From Candidatus Zhuqueibacterota bacterium (lineage in GTDB: Bacteria; Zhuqueibacterota; Zhuqueibacteria; Zhuqueibacterales; Zhuqueibacteraceae), in the NCBI GenBank assembly GCA_003576975.1, contig QEVD01000008.1:1-64000 (forward strand): a stretch of 64,000 nucleotides of DNA, read 5' to 3'. The translations under genes were made by a program, and so were the position numbers. This document shows, piece by piece, positions 26,968 through 35,501 of this stretch (positions are counted from its first letter, which is position 1; every line of letters starts with the position of its first letter). The notes below the pieces were generated by a model that saw only the letters and a program-made list of their open reading frames with translations, searched no databases and was not told the origin of the DNA.

Positions 26968-27240
26968 TTAACCCTCACAGTAGATGAATCGAATTTTAGA
27001 ATGGAAACCTGTACTTTTTTGGCAATGGCCAGAAAAGGCCATAGCTCCGCCACGTAAGCGCCACTCTATTCCTTTGGGTGCGCAGAAGTACTGACACAAA
27101 TGATATTTATGGGTGGGGAATCAGCCACGCAAGTTGAGACACCTAACCCAAATATGTCCGATGAAACGGCGCTGTGACGAAAAATCTATAAACAAGTACC
27201 ATCGATTCTTCAGTGTCAAATTTGATAGAGCTCGGCGCAA
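26968..27240. promoter_or_regulatory. Leader between antiterminator gene and first biosynthetic gene
   Basis: This 273-base gene-free spacer separates the UpxY-like antiterminator from the polysaccharide structural genes. A 6-bp stem (ATGGCC at 27025, GGCCAT at 27037) with an A/T-rich loop is the only clear hairpin. On the minus strand it is followed by an A-run and not a T-run, so it is not a canonical intrinsic terminator. No classical ops element was found. The leader could be where the antiterminator acts, but that is inference from position. Confidence 0.3.
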
Positions 27241-27798
27241 CTAGGCCGCGGCTTGCAATGCCTGTAATCGCCGCAAGAGCCCCGAACCCACCTCGACGGC
27301 GACGCTGCGCCGCAGAAGATCAATGGAGACCACGACACGGCTCTTCCGACTGGCAGGATTGAGTACTCTGCCGATCAAGCCGGCGAAAGGGCCGCCGATG
27401 ACTTCAACGACTTCGCCGGCGCTGAAGTACTCCGTTTCCTCGAAATCGTTTCGTGAGCCCAGCAGCAATCGCACACTATCAACCTGCTCGATTGGGATGA
27501 CGGACAATTGCGGCCACGGCCTTCCCACGAATTTAACCACGCCATGCGTCTGCAGAATGCTCAAGTATGCGGCCGCATCGTGCGCCGGCATCTGCACCAG
27601 AACATAACCTGGGAGCCAATTCTTTCTGATCTTGCGCAGGCGTGTTCCCCATTGTGCGCGCGTTTCATACTCGGCCAAATATGAATTGATACCTTTGGTT
27701 GTCAACGCTCCATGAACAACACGTTCATGCCGGTGTTTGCAGTAAATGGCATGCCAGTTGGGAGAATCGGCGCGGGTATCGTGAAACAATCCGTCCAT
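27241..27798 (-). CDS. UpxY/NusG-like transcription antiterminator (185 aa)
   Basis: NusG paralogue with an N-terminal NGN domain (WHAIYCKHRHERVV at about residue 15, then NWLPGYVLVQMP) and a C-terminal KOW segment (AGEVVEVIGGPFAGLIGRV). Such specialised NusG proteins, called UpxY in Bacteroides and RfaH/LoaP elsewhere, are encoded at the head of long polysaccharide operons and let RNA polymerase read through them. The setting here is exact: first in an operon of about 27 kb and translationally coupled (TGATG overlap) to a small HTH gene. It presumably binds the elongating polymerase at the leader immediately downstream. Confidence 0.9.
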   Translation of the reverse strand: MDGLFHDTRADSPNWHAIYCKHRHERVVHGALTTKGINSYLAEYETRAQWGTRLRKIRKNWLPGYVLVQMPAHDAAAYLSILQTHGVVKFVGRPWPQLSVIPIEQVDSVRLLLGSRNDFEETEYFSAGEVVEVIGGPFAGLIGRVLNPASRKSRVVVSIDLLRRSVAVEVGSGLLRRLQALQAAA

Positions 27799-28010
27799 CA
27801 GAGATCTCCTTCCACGCTTTCGACCTCTGGAAAAATCTCTTCAACCTTCAGATTCAGAATTTGTGCCACCATGACTTTGAATTCGTCCGGTGGATCAATG
27901 CGTCCGCTTTCAATAATTGAAAGATAGGGTGCGCTACAATGGAGTCTGGTGGCAAGTTCATATTGCTTCATTCCGGCTTCCCATCGCCGCACTTTGAGCA
28001 AGTTCTTCAT
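27798..28010 (-). CDS. Small XRE-type HTH regulator (70 aa)
   Basis: A single helix-turn-helix domain of the Cro/C1 type: KVRRWEAGMKQYELATRL, then CSAPYLSIIESGRIDPP with the recognition helix, and a short acidic tail (VEEIFPEVESVEGD). It overlaps the antiterminator start by one base (TGATG), so the two are made together. It could autoregulate the operon or act as a partner of the sigma-54 activator encoded upstream. There is no second domain for ligand sensing. The start at 28010 gives a typical length. Confidence 0.82.
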   Translation of the reverse strand: MKNLLKVRRWEAGMKQYELATRLHCSAPYLSIIESGRIDPPDEFKVMVAQILNLKVEEIFPEVESVEGDL

Positions 28011-28185
28011 TCTCCCCTCATCCTTGTGTCGATTGACTGGAATAAATGATCTTTATCATGGGTGACCTTCTCGTGAAGCCGGCGATTCTGCTTTCCCGGT
28101 TTCGAAGTTCAGTGCGCCAGCAAGTCGAATGGTACACACTTGGTTTCGATTATGACAATCAAATAATATTTTCTTTAATTCTGAT

Positions 28186-28202
28186 TGCAATGGGCATACC
28201 AA
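28186..28202 (-). promoter_or_regulatory. Sigma-54 (-24/-12) promoter candidate for the polysaccharide operon
   Basis: Read on the minus strand the site is TTGGTATGCCCATTGCA. It has GG at -24 and GC at -12, separated by exactly 10 bases, with the flanking TTGG and TTGCA of the sigma-54 consensus; two or three of the inner bases deviate. Transcription would start near 28175, about 165 bases before the HTH gene. A sigma-54 activator gene lies just upstream in the same direction, which strengthens the case. Confidence 0.6.
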
Positions 28203-28340
28203 CAAGACGTCCGCCCGTTAGTGGCACACACCAGCGAGATGGAGATTGAAGTATCTGTTTGATTTTTCTCGTGAGGTGGTCGGGAAGTACTGCTTCAAAA
28301 GTCAACGTTTTGTATGAGGCTTGCCCCAAAAACGAATCGA

Positions 28341-28370
28341 ATTATGACGTCTTCGACATGATTATGACGC
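28341..28370. promoter_or_regulatory. Direct repeat pair, possible activator binding sites
   Basis: ATTATGACG occurs at 28341 and again at 28361, exactly 20 bases apart (two helical turns), and a shorter copy, ATTATGAC, is at 28149. The pair lies about 150 bases upstream of the -24/-12 promoter, the usual distance for an upstream activating sequence of a sigma-54 activator. The sites are direct rather than palindromic, which is atypical for Fis-type activators, so the assignment is tentative. Confidence 0.35.
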
Positions 28371-28389
28371 AAACAGCACAAACAAATGA

Positions 28390-29622
28390 TTAGTTTTTCG
28401 TAAACCCCCACTTGCAGATGCCGAGCCTCTTCATCTTTTCATAGAAATTGCGGTAGCCCAACCTCGCTGCACCTGCCGCTTTTGTGATATTGCCATCGTG
28501 TTTTTTCAGCATACAGGTGATGTAATCACGCTCAAAACGATCAAGCAACTCGCCTTTCGCCTGGTGATACGGCATGCCTTCCCGGAAGAATTCGACAGCT
28601 TCGTTTGGCTGTGTGTCGGCATGCAAACAACTTGCAATTGTGCTCCGGGTCAAAACGCGGCTTTTCTCCAAAACCATGGAGCGTTCGATTACATTTTGCA
28701 ACTCACGAATGTTGCCTGGCCAGGGTTGGGCCAGCAAAAGTTGCATGGCGTCGTTCTCAATGCCTTGAATGTCCCGGCGGCATCGTTGCGCATGTTCGTG
28801 CAGGAAATGCAGCGTCAGTGGCGGCACATCTTCCAAACGTTCACGCAGAGGAGGGGCTTGAATGAGTACGACATTTAAGCGGTAAAAAAGGTCCTCCCGA
28901 AATTGCCCGTCTCGTACAGCGCGACGAAGGTCTTTATTGGTTGCCGTAATGATTCGAACATCAACGGCCATGGCTTCATTGCCGCCGACGCGCTCGAATT
29001 CCTTTTCTTGCAATACACGCAGCAGTTTGACTTGCAGTTCCGGCGGCATATCTCCGATCTCATCGAGAAAAAGTGTGCCGCCATCCGCCTGCTCAAAGCG
29101 CCCGGCACGTGTGCGGAGTGCTCCCGTAAAAGCGCCTCGTTCGTGGCCAAACAACTCGCTTTCAATCAAGGATGTGGAAAGCGCGGCGCAGTTGAATCCG
29201 ATCATGGGGCGATCTTTCCGGCGACTGCTGTGATGAATCGCCCTCGCAATCATTTCTTTGCCGGTACCGGTTTCTCCTTGAATGAGCACGGTTGAATCGG
29301 TTGCTGCCAGGTCGGCGATCAAGCTACAAACTTTTTTCATTGCCGCTGATCTTTGAACGATATCAAAAAAAATGGTATCTGTGATCCCGGTGTCAAGAGG
29401 CGAGGGGCACGAGGGCACCAATCCGGATTTCCCGTTTCCTCTTCGGGACACATGCATATCATGCTGCACAGCCAAGGGATCGTGAACGACAAAAACATCA
29501 GGCTTTGCGGTCATGGTGCTTGAGTCTAAAACGAGTTCTATTGGGGGAGAGATATAATTCTGCTCTACAGCATTTTTCAGTCGGCGGCTTCCACAGCCGG
29601 CAAGCTCCTGGGTTGCCCGCAT
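28390..29622 (-). CDS. Sigma-54-dependent AAA+ transcriptional activator (410 aa)
   Basis: Bacterial enhancer-binding protein. The central AAA+ domain (about residues 95-330) has Walker A (GETGTGKEM), the sigma-54-contacting GAFTGA loop, Walker B (GGTLFLDEIGDM) and the sensor/arginine-finger region (FREDLFYRLNVV). The C-terminal Fis-like HTH (about residues 370-405) reads GNITKAAGAARLGYRNFYEKMKRL. The N-terminal 90 residues have no receiver, PAS or GAF domain, so the activator may be controlled in trans, for instance by the lone receiver protein encoded just upstream. The start could be later (Met-37, base 29514); neither position has a convincing ribosome-binding site. It probably drives the polysaccharide operon. 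Confidence 0.92.
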   Translation of the reverse strand: MRATQELAGCGSRRLKNAVEQNYISPPIELVLDSSTMTAKPDVFVVHDPLAVQHDMHVSRRGNGKSGLVPSCPSPLDTGITDTIFFDIVQRSAAMKKVCSLIADLAATDSTVLIQGETGTGKEMIARAIHHSSRRKDRPMIGFNCAALSTSLIESELFGHERGAFTGALRTRAGRFEQADGGTLFLDEIGDMPPELQVKLLRVLQEKEFERVGGNEAMAVDVRIITATNKDLRRAVRDGQFREDLFYRLNVVLIQAPPLRERLEDVPPLTLHFLHEHAQRCRRDIQGIENDAMQLLLAQPWPGNIRELQNVIERSMVLEKSRVLTRSTIASCLHADTQPNEAVEFFREGMPYHQAKGELLDRFERDYITCMLKKHDGNITKAAGAARLGYRNFYEKMKRLGICKWGFTKN

Positions 29623-29710
29623 GCCGCAAATTCAGATGAAAGGTCTATGCCTGCCACGTGAATAGTTGAAAAGCGCTATAGCAGTTCCTGGCGAAATAAC
29701 CAGCGCGCTA

Positions 29711-30070
29711 TTAAGTCTTAATTTGCTGCAATAGCTCAATCAATTTTTCAAATTCAGTCGACTTATCAAAAAAAAAGTCGGCGCCCTCTTCCTTGGCTTT
29801 CTTGCGGAACGGCTCTGCCGTGTAATCTGTGAGCATAATCACGATCGGAGAATCTCGCCATTTTTTGACCTCCGTCAGCACGTCAAACCCAGATCCTTCC
29901 TTCAGAACCACGTCCAGAATGACGACGTCCGGCCGCAGTTTCTTTATAAAATGCAAAGCTGCACATGAAGTCTCCGCCTCGCCGATGATTTCGAAGTGGG
30001 CAATTGCTGAAAGCAGCGGCTTCATATGCTTTCGCACGGGCGCCGAGTCATCGACAAGAAGAATTTTCAT
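29711..30070 (-). CDS. Single-domain response regulator, CheY-like (119 aa)
   Basis: Receiver domain only: MKILLVDDSAPVRKHM with the acidic pair, the phospho-acceptor Asp in VVILDVVLKEGSGF, the conserved Thr in IVIMLTDYT, and the Lys in FFDKSTEF. The reading frame extends to 30142, but the first 24 residues do not resemble a receiver, and the start at 30070 gives the standard length. It has no output domain, so it must act by binding a partner. The adjacent sigma-54 activator, which lacks a receiver, is the obvious candidate. About 90 bases separate the two genes. Confidence 0.88.
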   Translation of the reverse strand: MKILLVDDSAPVRKHMKPLLSAIAHFEIIGEAETSCAALHFIKKLRPDVVILDVVLKEGSGFDVLTEVKKWRDSPIVIMLTDYTAEPFRKKAKEEGADFFFDKSTEFEKLIELLQQIKT

Positions 30071-30318
30071 GAAATTTGCATCCACACACGCTACACAACT
30101 TCCCTTCGCGAGTCGCATGTGCAAGCGTAGTAATTTTTCCAATGTCCTGTAGCGAAAATAAGAAATTTTTATTCTGAATCTATAGTCCCAAGTATGAATT
30201 TTGTGTCACCTTTTTCTGGAAACAACATCGTACTTGAGATGAAGGGTTGTCGTCTTTTTGACGACAAAAGACGATTTTAGCAGTTCATGAGGATAAGAGA
30301 GTCTTGAAGACGCGGGTT

Positions 30319-30425
30319 TAAGGATTGCCATTTAAATAACTTACTCATTTTCTTTAAACCGCTAATCAACGCGAATGGTCGCTAATGCTTTTTAATTCGC
30401 GATGATTCGCGTCTATTGGGGAAGA
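30319..30425. repeat. Dispersed hairpin element, copy 1 (partial)
   Basis: The left arm (TAAGGATTGCCATTTAAATAAC, split here as TAAGGATTGCC plus ATTTAAATAACTT) and the inner part (CGCTAATCAACGCGAAT, then AATTCGCGATGATTCGCG) match the element at 50071-50209. The right terminal arm is missing or decayed in this copy. It carries no open reading frame. It sits between two response-regulator genes, and its short inverted GCGAAT/ATTCGC segments could fold into a hairpin. Confidence 0.55.
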
Positions 30426-30440
30426 CGCAAAATTGAACTT

Positions 30441-31082
30441 CTAATCAACGAGATTGTTTTTTATGGCATAGTGAACGATCTCTACCGTGGAATGCAATTG
30501 GAGTTTTTGCAAAATGCGCTGGCGATAGGTTTTGACGGTGCTGGCGCTAAGCATTAGCTCCGCCTCAATCTCAGTCAAGGTTTTGCCAATACCGACCAGT
30601 TGTAGAACTTGCATTTCGCGATCGGACAGGTTTTCGTGAAGCGGCCGGGATGGGTCGTGTTGCACATAGCAAGCTAGTTGCTCGCCCAACGTGCATGAAA
30701 TATATTTCCCGCCGTGATATACTTTCCGGATAGCCGCGACCAGTTCTTCACCGGCCGTGTCTTTGGTCAGATAACCCGAGGCGCCGGATTGCAGGGCGCG
30801 CACCGCAAAACGTTCTTCGGGATTCATGCTGAGAACCAAAACCTTAATGCCGGTTTCGCGCAACGGCAATTCCTTCAACAAATCCAGGCCGCTTTTGCCG
30901 GGCATGTTGATGTCGAGAACGATCACGTCGCATTCGCCGTCATGAAGGTAATCCAGGACGGTGGCCGCATTTTGGCATTCGGCCACCACCTGCATATCCG
31001 CTTCCTGGCCGATGATTTTCTTAAAACCCTCGCGGATGAGAAGATGATCGTCAACGATTAGGATTTGAATCATAATCATCAA
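30441..31082 (-). CDS. NarL/FixJ-type response regulator (213 aa)
   Basis: Receiver domain (ILIVDDHLLIREGFKKI, phospho-Asp in VIVLDINMPGKSG, Lys in GYLTKDTAGEE) joined to a LuxR-type HTH (LSDREMQVLQLVGIGKTLTE, then LSASTVKTYRQRILQKL). Length is normal. The sensor kinase gene ends 57 bases upstream of it in the same direction, so the two form a classical two-component pair. Its targets are unknown; the polysaccharide operon and its regulators directly downstream are natural candidates. The true start may be Met-4 (31073). Confidence 0.94.
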   Translation of the reverse strand: MMIMIQILIVDDHLLIREGFKKIIGQEADMQVVAECQNAATVLDYLHDGECDVIVLDINMPGKSGLDLLKELPLRETGIKVLVLSMNPEERFAVRALQSGASGYLTKDTAGEELVAAIRKVYHGGKYISCTLGEQLACYVQHDPSRPLHENLSDREMQVLQLVGIGKTLTEIEAELMLSASTVKTYRQRILQKLQLHSTVEIVHYAIKNNLVD

Positions 31083-31139
31083 AAGAGTCGGTTACGTTGC
31101 CACATCATCAATTATTTGCTGCAATAATCCTCAAACGAT

Positions 31140-34100
31140 TCACGCTGCGGCGATCGGCACTTTGATTCTTACCGTCGTTCCCCGGCCGGGAGCGCCGGTG
31201 ATGGTCACTTCACCGCCAAACACCAGTGCGCGCTCGCGCATGCCCAACAAACCGAATTTGCCGTGCGCATTGAGATCCTCTGCTGTAATGCCCTTGCCGT
31301 CGTCGGTAATTTCCACCCACAGGGCGCCATGATACTTTTCAATTGTAGCCGTCACTTTGCCGGCTTGAGCATGACGCGCAATATTGGTGAGACTCTCCTG
31401 AAAAATACGGAAGACGGCAATCGCATGCTCTTTGACAAGATACAGCTCTTCCTCCACCGTACTGCTGAATGCGCACGCCAGATTTGTGCGTTTATGAAAT
31501 TCCTCGATTTGCCACTCCAGCGCTGGAATGAGGCCAAGCGTATCCAAAACTTCCGGGCGCAATTCTGTAATCAGGTTGCGAACTTTATTGATGGTGCCGG
31601 CAATCAGCCCATGCATGGTCTCAATGTCGTCCAAAACCGTTACGTCTTTAAATTTGCCTGTGGTGTTTTGGGCTTTACACTTCAACAGAGACATGTCCAT
31701 CTTCAGCGACGTCAGAGCTTGGCCCAATTCGTCATGCAAATCTCTGGCAATGGCCAAACGTTCCTGCTCTCGCAAGGAGTGCAAGTGTGCGCTCAACGCG
31801 CGTAAACGCTCGCGCGACGTGTGCAGCTCGGTGAGCGCTTCCTTTCTCTCGGTTATATCAATAACTGCCAGGAAAACTCTTGACAGATTCTTTTCGCAAC
31901 CGGGCTCGACACGCCAATGCGCCCAGAGATGTATTGTTTTCCCCCGTAATGTTTGCATGCTTGTTTCAAACTTATTGTCGCTTTTGCCCTCGGCAATTGC
32001 GAGGAGTTGGTCCTTAAATGCGTTCAGGGAGTCGGCATTCCAGATTTTGCGGGTATTAAAAATGAGTTGATCTTTGGAGTCAGCCTGATATAAGCGCCAG
32101 GTAGCCTGGTTGACGTTCAAGGTATTGATTTGAGCCAAGCATTGTTCCACCGCTTCCGGGTGTTCGTCAAGAAACACGCGCAGGTTGTCAATTCCCTTTT
32201 TCCGCCATTCCTCAAGACGGATTTTAACGGCGGACAAATCGATCTCCCAAAGCGGCGTGGGCGCTTCGTCGAAGAGAACATGATAGCGATTCTGGCTCTC
32301 TTTGATTGCGATTTCAGCTTGTTTGCGCGCGGTGATGTCTTCACAAACGATCAGAACCACCCAATTACCCTCGCGGTTTTTGACGGCGCGGGCCGATTCG
32401 CTGACCCATAAAATGCTGCCGTCTTTCCGAAGCTTGCGCAATTCCCAGGCATGCAGCAGTTGAGGCTTTTGCAAGCAGGCGGCAAGTTGGCGCTTCACCT
32501 CTTCTTTGTCTTTTTCGAGAAAAACGTTAAGGACGGGACGGCCAATCAGCTCTTCCGCTGAGTAACCCAACTCCTCGCAGCCGGATTGATTGACGGAAAG
32601 TACGACACCCTTGGCGTCGACCGTAAAGTACATGATCGGACTATAGTCGTACAGCACCCGGTAACGTTCTTCGCTTTGATGCAATGCTGCGGTGCGCTCG
32701 AGCACGCGCTGTTCGAGGCGCTCGTTGATCTGGTGCAATTTGGCTTCGCTCTCGCGCAATTGCGTGGTGCGCGCCGCGACCTGATTCTCCAACTCTCGAT
32801 GTGTGATTTCCAAATGATGCAGCCGCCAGCGCAGGCCGCCATAAAATACTACTGCCATTAACAGTGTGCCAAGCGCGATGAACCAGGCGGTCTGATAAAA
32901 ATACGGTTTGATTGCAATCGTCAAGCGCGCGCCTTCTTCGTTCCACTCGCCGCTGCTGTTGCTGCCGCGCACGCGCAAAACGTAAACGCCCGGTTTGAGA
33001 TTGGTGTAGGTGGCGCGCTGCCTGCGGTCGGGCCGGCTCCAGTCCTCATCAAAGTTTTCCAGTTTGTAAGAATACAGGTTTTTCTCCGGCGCGGAATAAT
33101 CCAGCGCGGCAAACTCAATCGCCATAACATTGTCTTTGGGAGAAAGTGTGACGGTGTCTGTCAGGCTGATCGTTTTCTGCAAGGGCGAGCCTGGCGCGCC
33201 CGGCTTGACGCTCTGATACCGGATGTAAAAATCCGTGAACACAACCGGTGGGAGGTAAGCATTATCCTTGATGCTGTCCGGATGAAAGATATTAAAGCCT
33301 TTGATGCCGCCGAAGAACATTTCTCCCTGCGCATTTTTGGAGTAAGCGCCGGTGTTGAACTCATTGCTTTGCAGGCCGTCGCCGACATCATAGTTTCGGA
33401 ACCTGATGATGTCTCTGCTCTCCCGTGCGAGAATGGCCTGGGACAGGCCTTTGTTGGTGCTCATCCACAAATTGCCGGCGTTGTCCGAAAGGATGCCGTA
33501 AACCACATTGTTGGACAAGCCCTGCTCTTCCAAATAATGTGAAAAGTTTTCAGCGGCGAGATCCAAACGATTCAAGCCGCCGCCATTGGTGCCGAGCCAG
33601 AGAAACCGCTCCGGCTCCAGAGGATCCGGGAGCAACGTTTTTACCTCGTTATTCGTCAAGCTGGCGCGATTCTTCGATTCGTTTCGGAAGATTTTAAGCG
33701 CGCCGCTCTGCGGATGAAAGCGCAACAACCCCACGTTCGTCGCCAACCAGAACATTCCCTTCTGATCTTGCACGATTCGGCGGACATCCAGCCAGTCGTC
33801 TGTGAGGTTGGCTGGAATGGTGAAGGAATAATGAGTTATTTTTTCGGTTTTGCGATTCCAGCAATACAGGGCGATTTGCGGGATTGCCAACGCCTTGGGA
33901 CCATTCGGCAGCGCATTGACAACACCAAACCACATATCGCCATGATTGTCTTCATAGATGGCGTTGAGCTTTAATTTAGGCGCTTCCGGCGACGGGAAAA
34001 TTTTTTCGATCCGGCGCGATCGCGCGTTATAGCGGGATACGCCAGCATTGTTGGTGATCCACAAGTAGCCCGCATGATCTTCAAACAGTGCACTGACTTG

Positions 34101-35501
34101 TTCCGAAGCAAAATTGAGCGGATGGCGCAGGACGCTGCCGGTTTTGCGATTGAGTTGGTGCCAGTCATGGCTGGTAAAAATCCACGTCACGCCGCGGCGA
34201 TCTTCCAGCAGGGCATAGATGCTGAGATCCGTGTCCGAATCCAGCGCGAGCTTGCGGGAGGTATAGCAATGAAATGACATGGCCAGTGGATCCCAGCGAT
34301 TTAGGCCAAAGCCAAAAGTACCGACCCATATCGCGCCGCTCTGTTCACCAAAAATTGAACAAACGCCATCATGGCTCAGGCTCGCAGGATCTTCAGAGTC
34401 GTGCCGAATCAGCTCATAAGACGCCTTCTTCGGATCAAACAGTAACAATCCCTGATAAGTCGCAAGCCATAAGATGCCGCGACGATCCTCGCAAATATCT
34501 GAAATCGCCTCGGGCAACGCCGGCGTCAAAAGTTTCACCGGATAAGGATGGTTTTCGAAAACTCCCGGTGATCCCCTCGCCGGCATTATCCGCGCCAAGC
34601 CTTTCGTCGTACCAATCCAAATCGAACTGTCGCGGCTTTCGTAGAGAGAATGACAGTCATTATCAAGCAGACTTGTGGCCTTCTTTATATCGTGCAGATA
34701 GCGCGTGAATGTCACCGGCTGCTCATTCGCTGCACTCAAATGTGGAGGATCGAGGCGACACAGCCCCTGATCCGTTCCGATCCACAAAACGCCGGTTTGA
34801 TCGACGAGGAGATCCCAAATTCGATTTGAACTTATGCTTGTGGTATCATCGGGATGATGTTGATATCTGACAACGTCGTAATCCGGTTGCTGCTTTTGAT
34901 TGGAGCGTTGCGCGCGCATGGCCGGCGGCAGTTCACCGCGGGTCTCATATAACACCAATTTGTTCAAGCCACCGCTGACAGTGCCGATCCACAGCACGGT
35001 CACGCCTTCCGCCGCATTCGGTTGCGCCGGGGCTTCGCATATGGTGGAGATGTGATTGCCGCTTAGCCCGTGGGGATTGGCAGGATCGTGCAGGAAGCGC
35101 CGGAATTTTTCCGTTGCCGGGTCAAAGCAATTGAGGCCGGTACTGGTTCCTATCCACAACCGGCCCCGGCGATCTTCGCAGATGGTTGTGATATAGTCGT
35201 TGGATAAAGACGTCGAGTCGAAAGGCTCATTTCGGAAAATGGTGAAGCGATAACCGTCGTAGCGATTCAAGCCGGCTTTGGTGCCGAACCACATGAAGCC
35301 TTTGCGGTCTTGATAAATGGCATTCACCATGCCCTGGGAAAGCCCGTCATTGATTGTGATATGTTGGAATGAAAAGGTGGGTGCGCGGGGTGTTCCTCTG
35401 CTTTGTGCAGCAGCTATAACCGTCGGAACACTGCAAAACGAGTAGAAATCAAACAGAAGAAATGCGCAAAGCGTGCTTCTAATGCGGTACTTATGAGACA
35501 T
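31140..35501 (-). CDS. Two-component sensor kinase with periplasmic propellers, Y_Y_Y and PAS domains (1453 aa)
   Basis: Domain order from the N-terminus: signal peptide (FLLFDFYSFCSVPTVIAAAQ), then about 14 two-component-propeller blades (pattern GMVNAIYQDRKGFMWFGTK..GLNRYD), which build two seven-bladed ligand-sensing propellers. A Y_Y_Y domain (YSYKLENFDEDW) and one membrane span (AWFIALGTLLMAVVFYGGL) follow. The cytoplasmic part has a coiled coil, two PAS domains (the first starting YRVLYDYSPIMYF), a HisKA_3 H-box near residue 1250 (IARDLHDELGQAL) and an HATPase domain (DDGKGIT, GLLGMRERA). The start at 35501 was chosen because it opens the signal peptide. Unlike many Bacteroidetes hybrids it has no receiver or HTH; the NarL regulator is separate. 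Confidence 0.93.
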   Translation of the reverse strand: MSHKYRIRSTLCAFLLFDFYSFCSVPTVIAAAQSRGTPRAPTFSFQHITINDGLSQGMVNAIYQDRKGFMWFGTKAGLNRYDGYRFTIFRNEPFDSTSLSNDYITTICEDRRGRLWIGTSTGLNCFDPATEKFRRFLHDPANPHGLSGNHISTICEAPAQPNAAEGVTVLWIGTVSGGLNKLVLYETRGELPPAMRAQRSNQKQQPDYDVVRYQHHPDDTTSISSNRIWDLLVDQTGVLWIGTDQGLCRLDPPHLSAANEQPVTFTRYLHDIKKATSLLDNDCHSLYESRDSSIWIGTTKGLARIMPARGSPGVFENHPYPVKLLTPALPEAISDICEDRRGILWLATYQGLLLFDPKKASYELIRHDSEDPASLSHDGVCSIFGEQSGAIWVGTFGFGLNRWDPLAMSFHCYTSRKLALDSDTDLSIYALLEDRRGVTWIFTSHDWHQLNRKTGSVLRHPLNFASEQVSALFEDHAGYLWITNNAGVSRYNARSRRIEKIFPSPEAPKLKLNAIYEDNHGDMWFGVVNALPNGPKALAIPQIALYCWNRKTEKITHYSFTIPANLTDDWLDVRRIVQDQKGMFWLATNVGLLRFHPQSGALKIFRNESKNRASLTNNEVKTLLPDPLEPERFLWLGTNGGGLNRLDLAAENFSHYLEEQGLSNNVVYGILSDNAGNLWMSTNKGLSQAILARESRDIIRFRNYDVGDGLQSNEFNTGAYSKNAQGEMFFGGIKGFNIFHPDSIKDNAYLPPVVFTDFYIRYQSVKPGAPGSPLQKTISLTDTVTLSPKDNVMAIEFAALDYSAPEKNLYSYKLENFDEDWSRPDRRQRATYTNLKPGVYVLRVRGSNSSGEWNEEGARLTIAIKPYFYQTAWFIALGTLLMAVVFYGGLRWRLHHLEITHRELENQVAARTTQLRESEAKLHQINERLEQRVLERTAALHQSEERYRVLYDYSPIMYFTVDAKGVVLSVNQSGCEELGYSAEELIGRPVLNVFLEKDKEEVKRQLAACLQKPQLLHAWELRKLRKDGSILWVSESARAVKNREGNWVVLIVCEDITARKQAEIAIKESQNRYHVLFDEAPTPLWEIDLSAVKIRLEEWRKKGIDNLRVFLDEHPEAVEQCLAQINTLNVNQATWRLYQADSKDQLIFNTRKIWNADSLNAFKDQLLAIAEGKSDNKFETSMQTLRGKTIHLWAHWRVEPGCEKNLSRVFLAVIDITERKEALTELHTSRERLRALSAHLHSLREQERLAIARDLHDELGQALTSLKMDMSLLKCKAQNTTGKFKDVTVLDDIETMHGLIAGTINKVRNLITELRPEVLDTLGLIPALEWQIEEFHKRTNLACAFSSTVEEELYLVKEHAIAVFRIFQESLTNIARHAQAGKVTATIEKYHGALWVEITDDGKGITAEDLNAHGKFGLLGMRERALVFGGEVTITGAPGRGTTVRIKVPIAAA

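Noticed and set aside
27025-27042. ATGGCC/GGCCAT hairpin as an intrinsic terminator
   Set aside because: In the direction of transcription it is followed by an A-rich, not T-rich, run, and the stem is only 6 bp.
26968-27240. Search for a classical ops/JUMPstart element near the antiterminator gene
   Set aside because: No GGCGGTAG-like sequence was found on the minus strand, so no named element was annotated.
28046-28249. 67-codon plus-strand frame in the regulatory spacer
   Set aside because: It overlaps the sigma-54 promoter candidate, runs against all neighbouring genes and has no protein signature.
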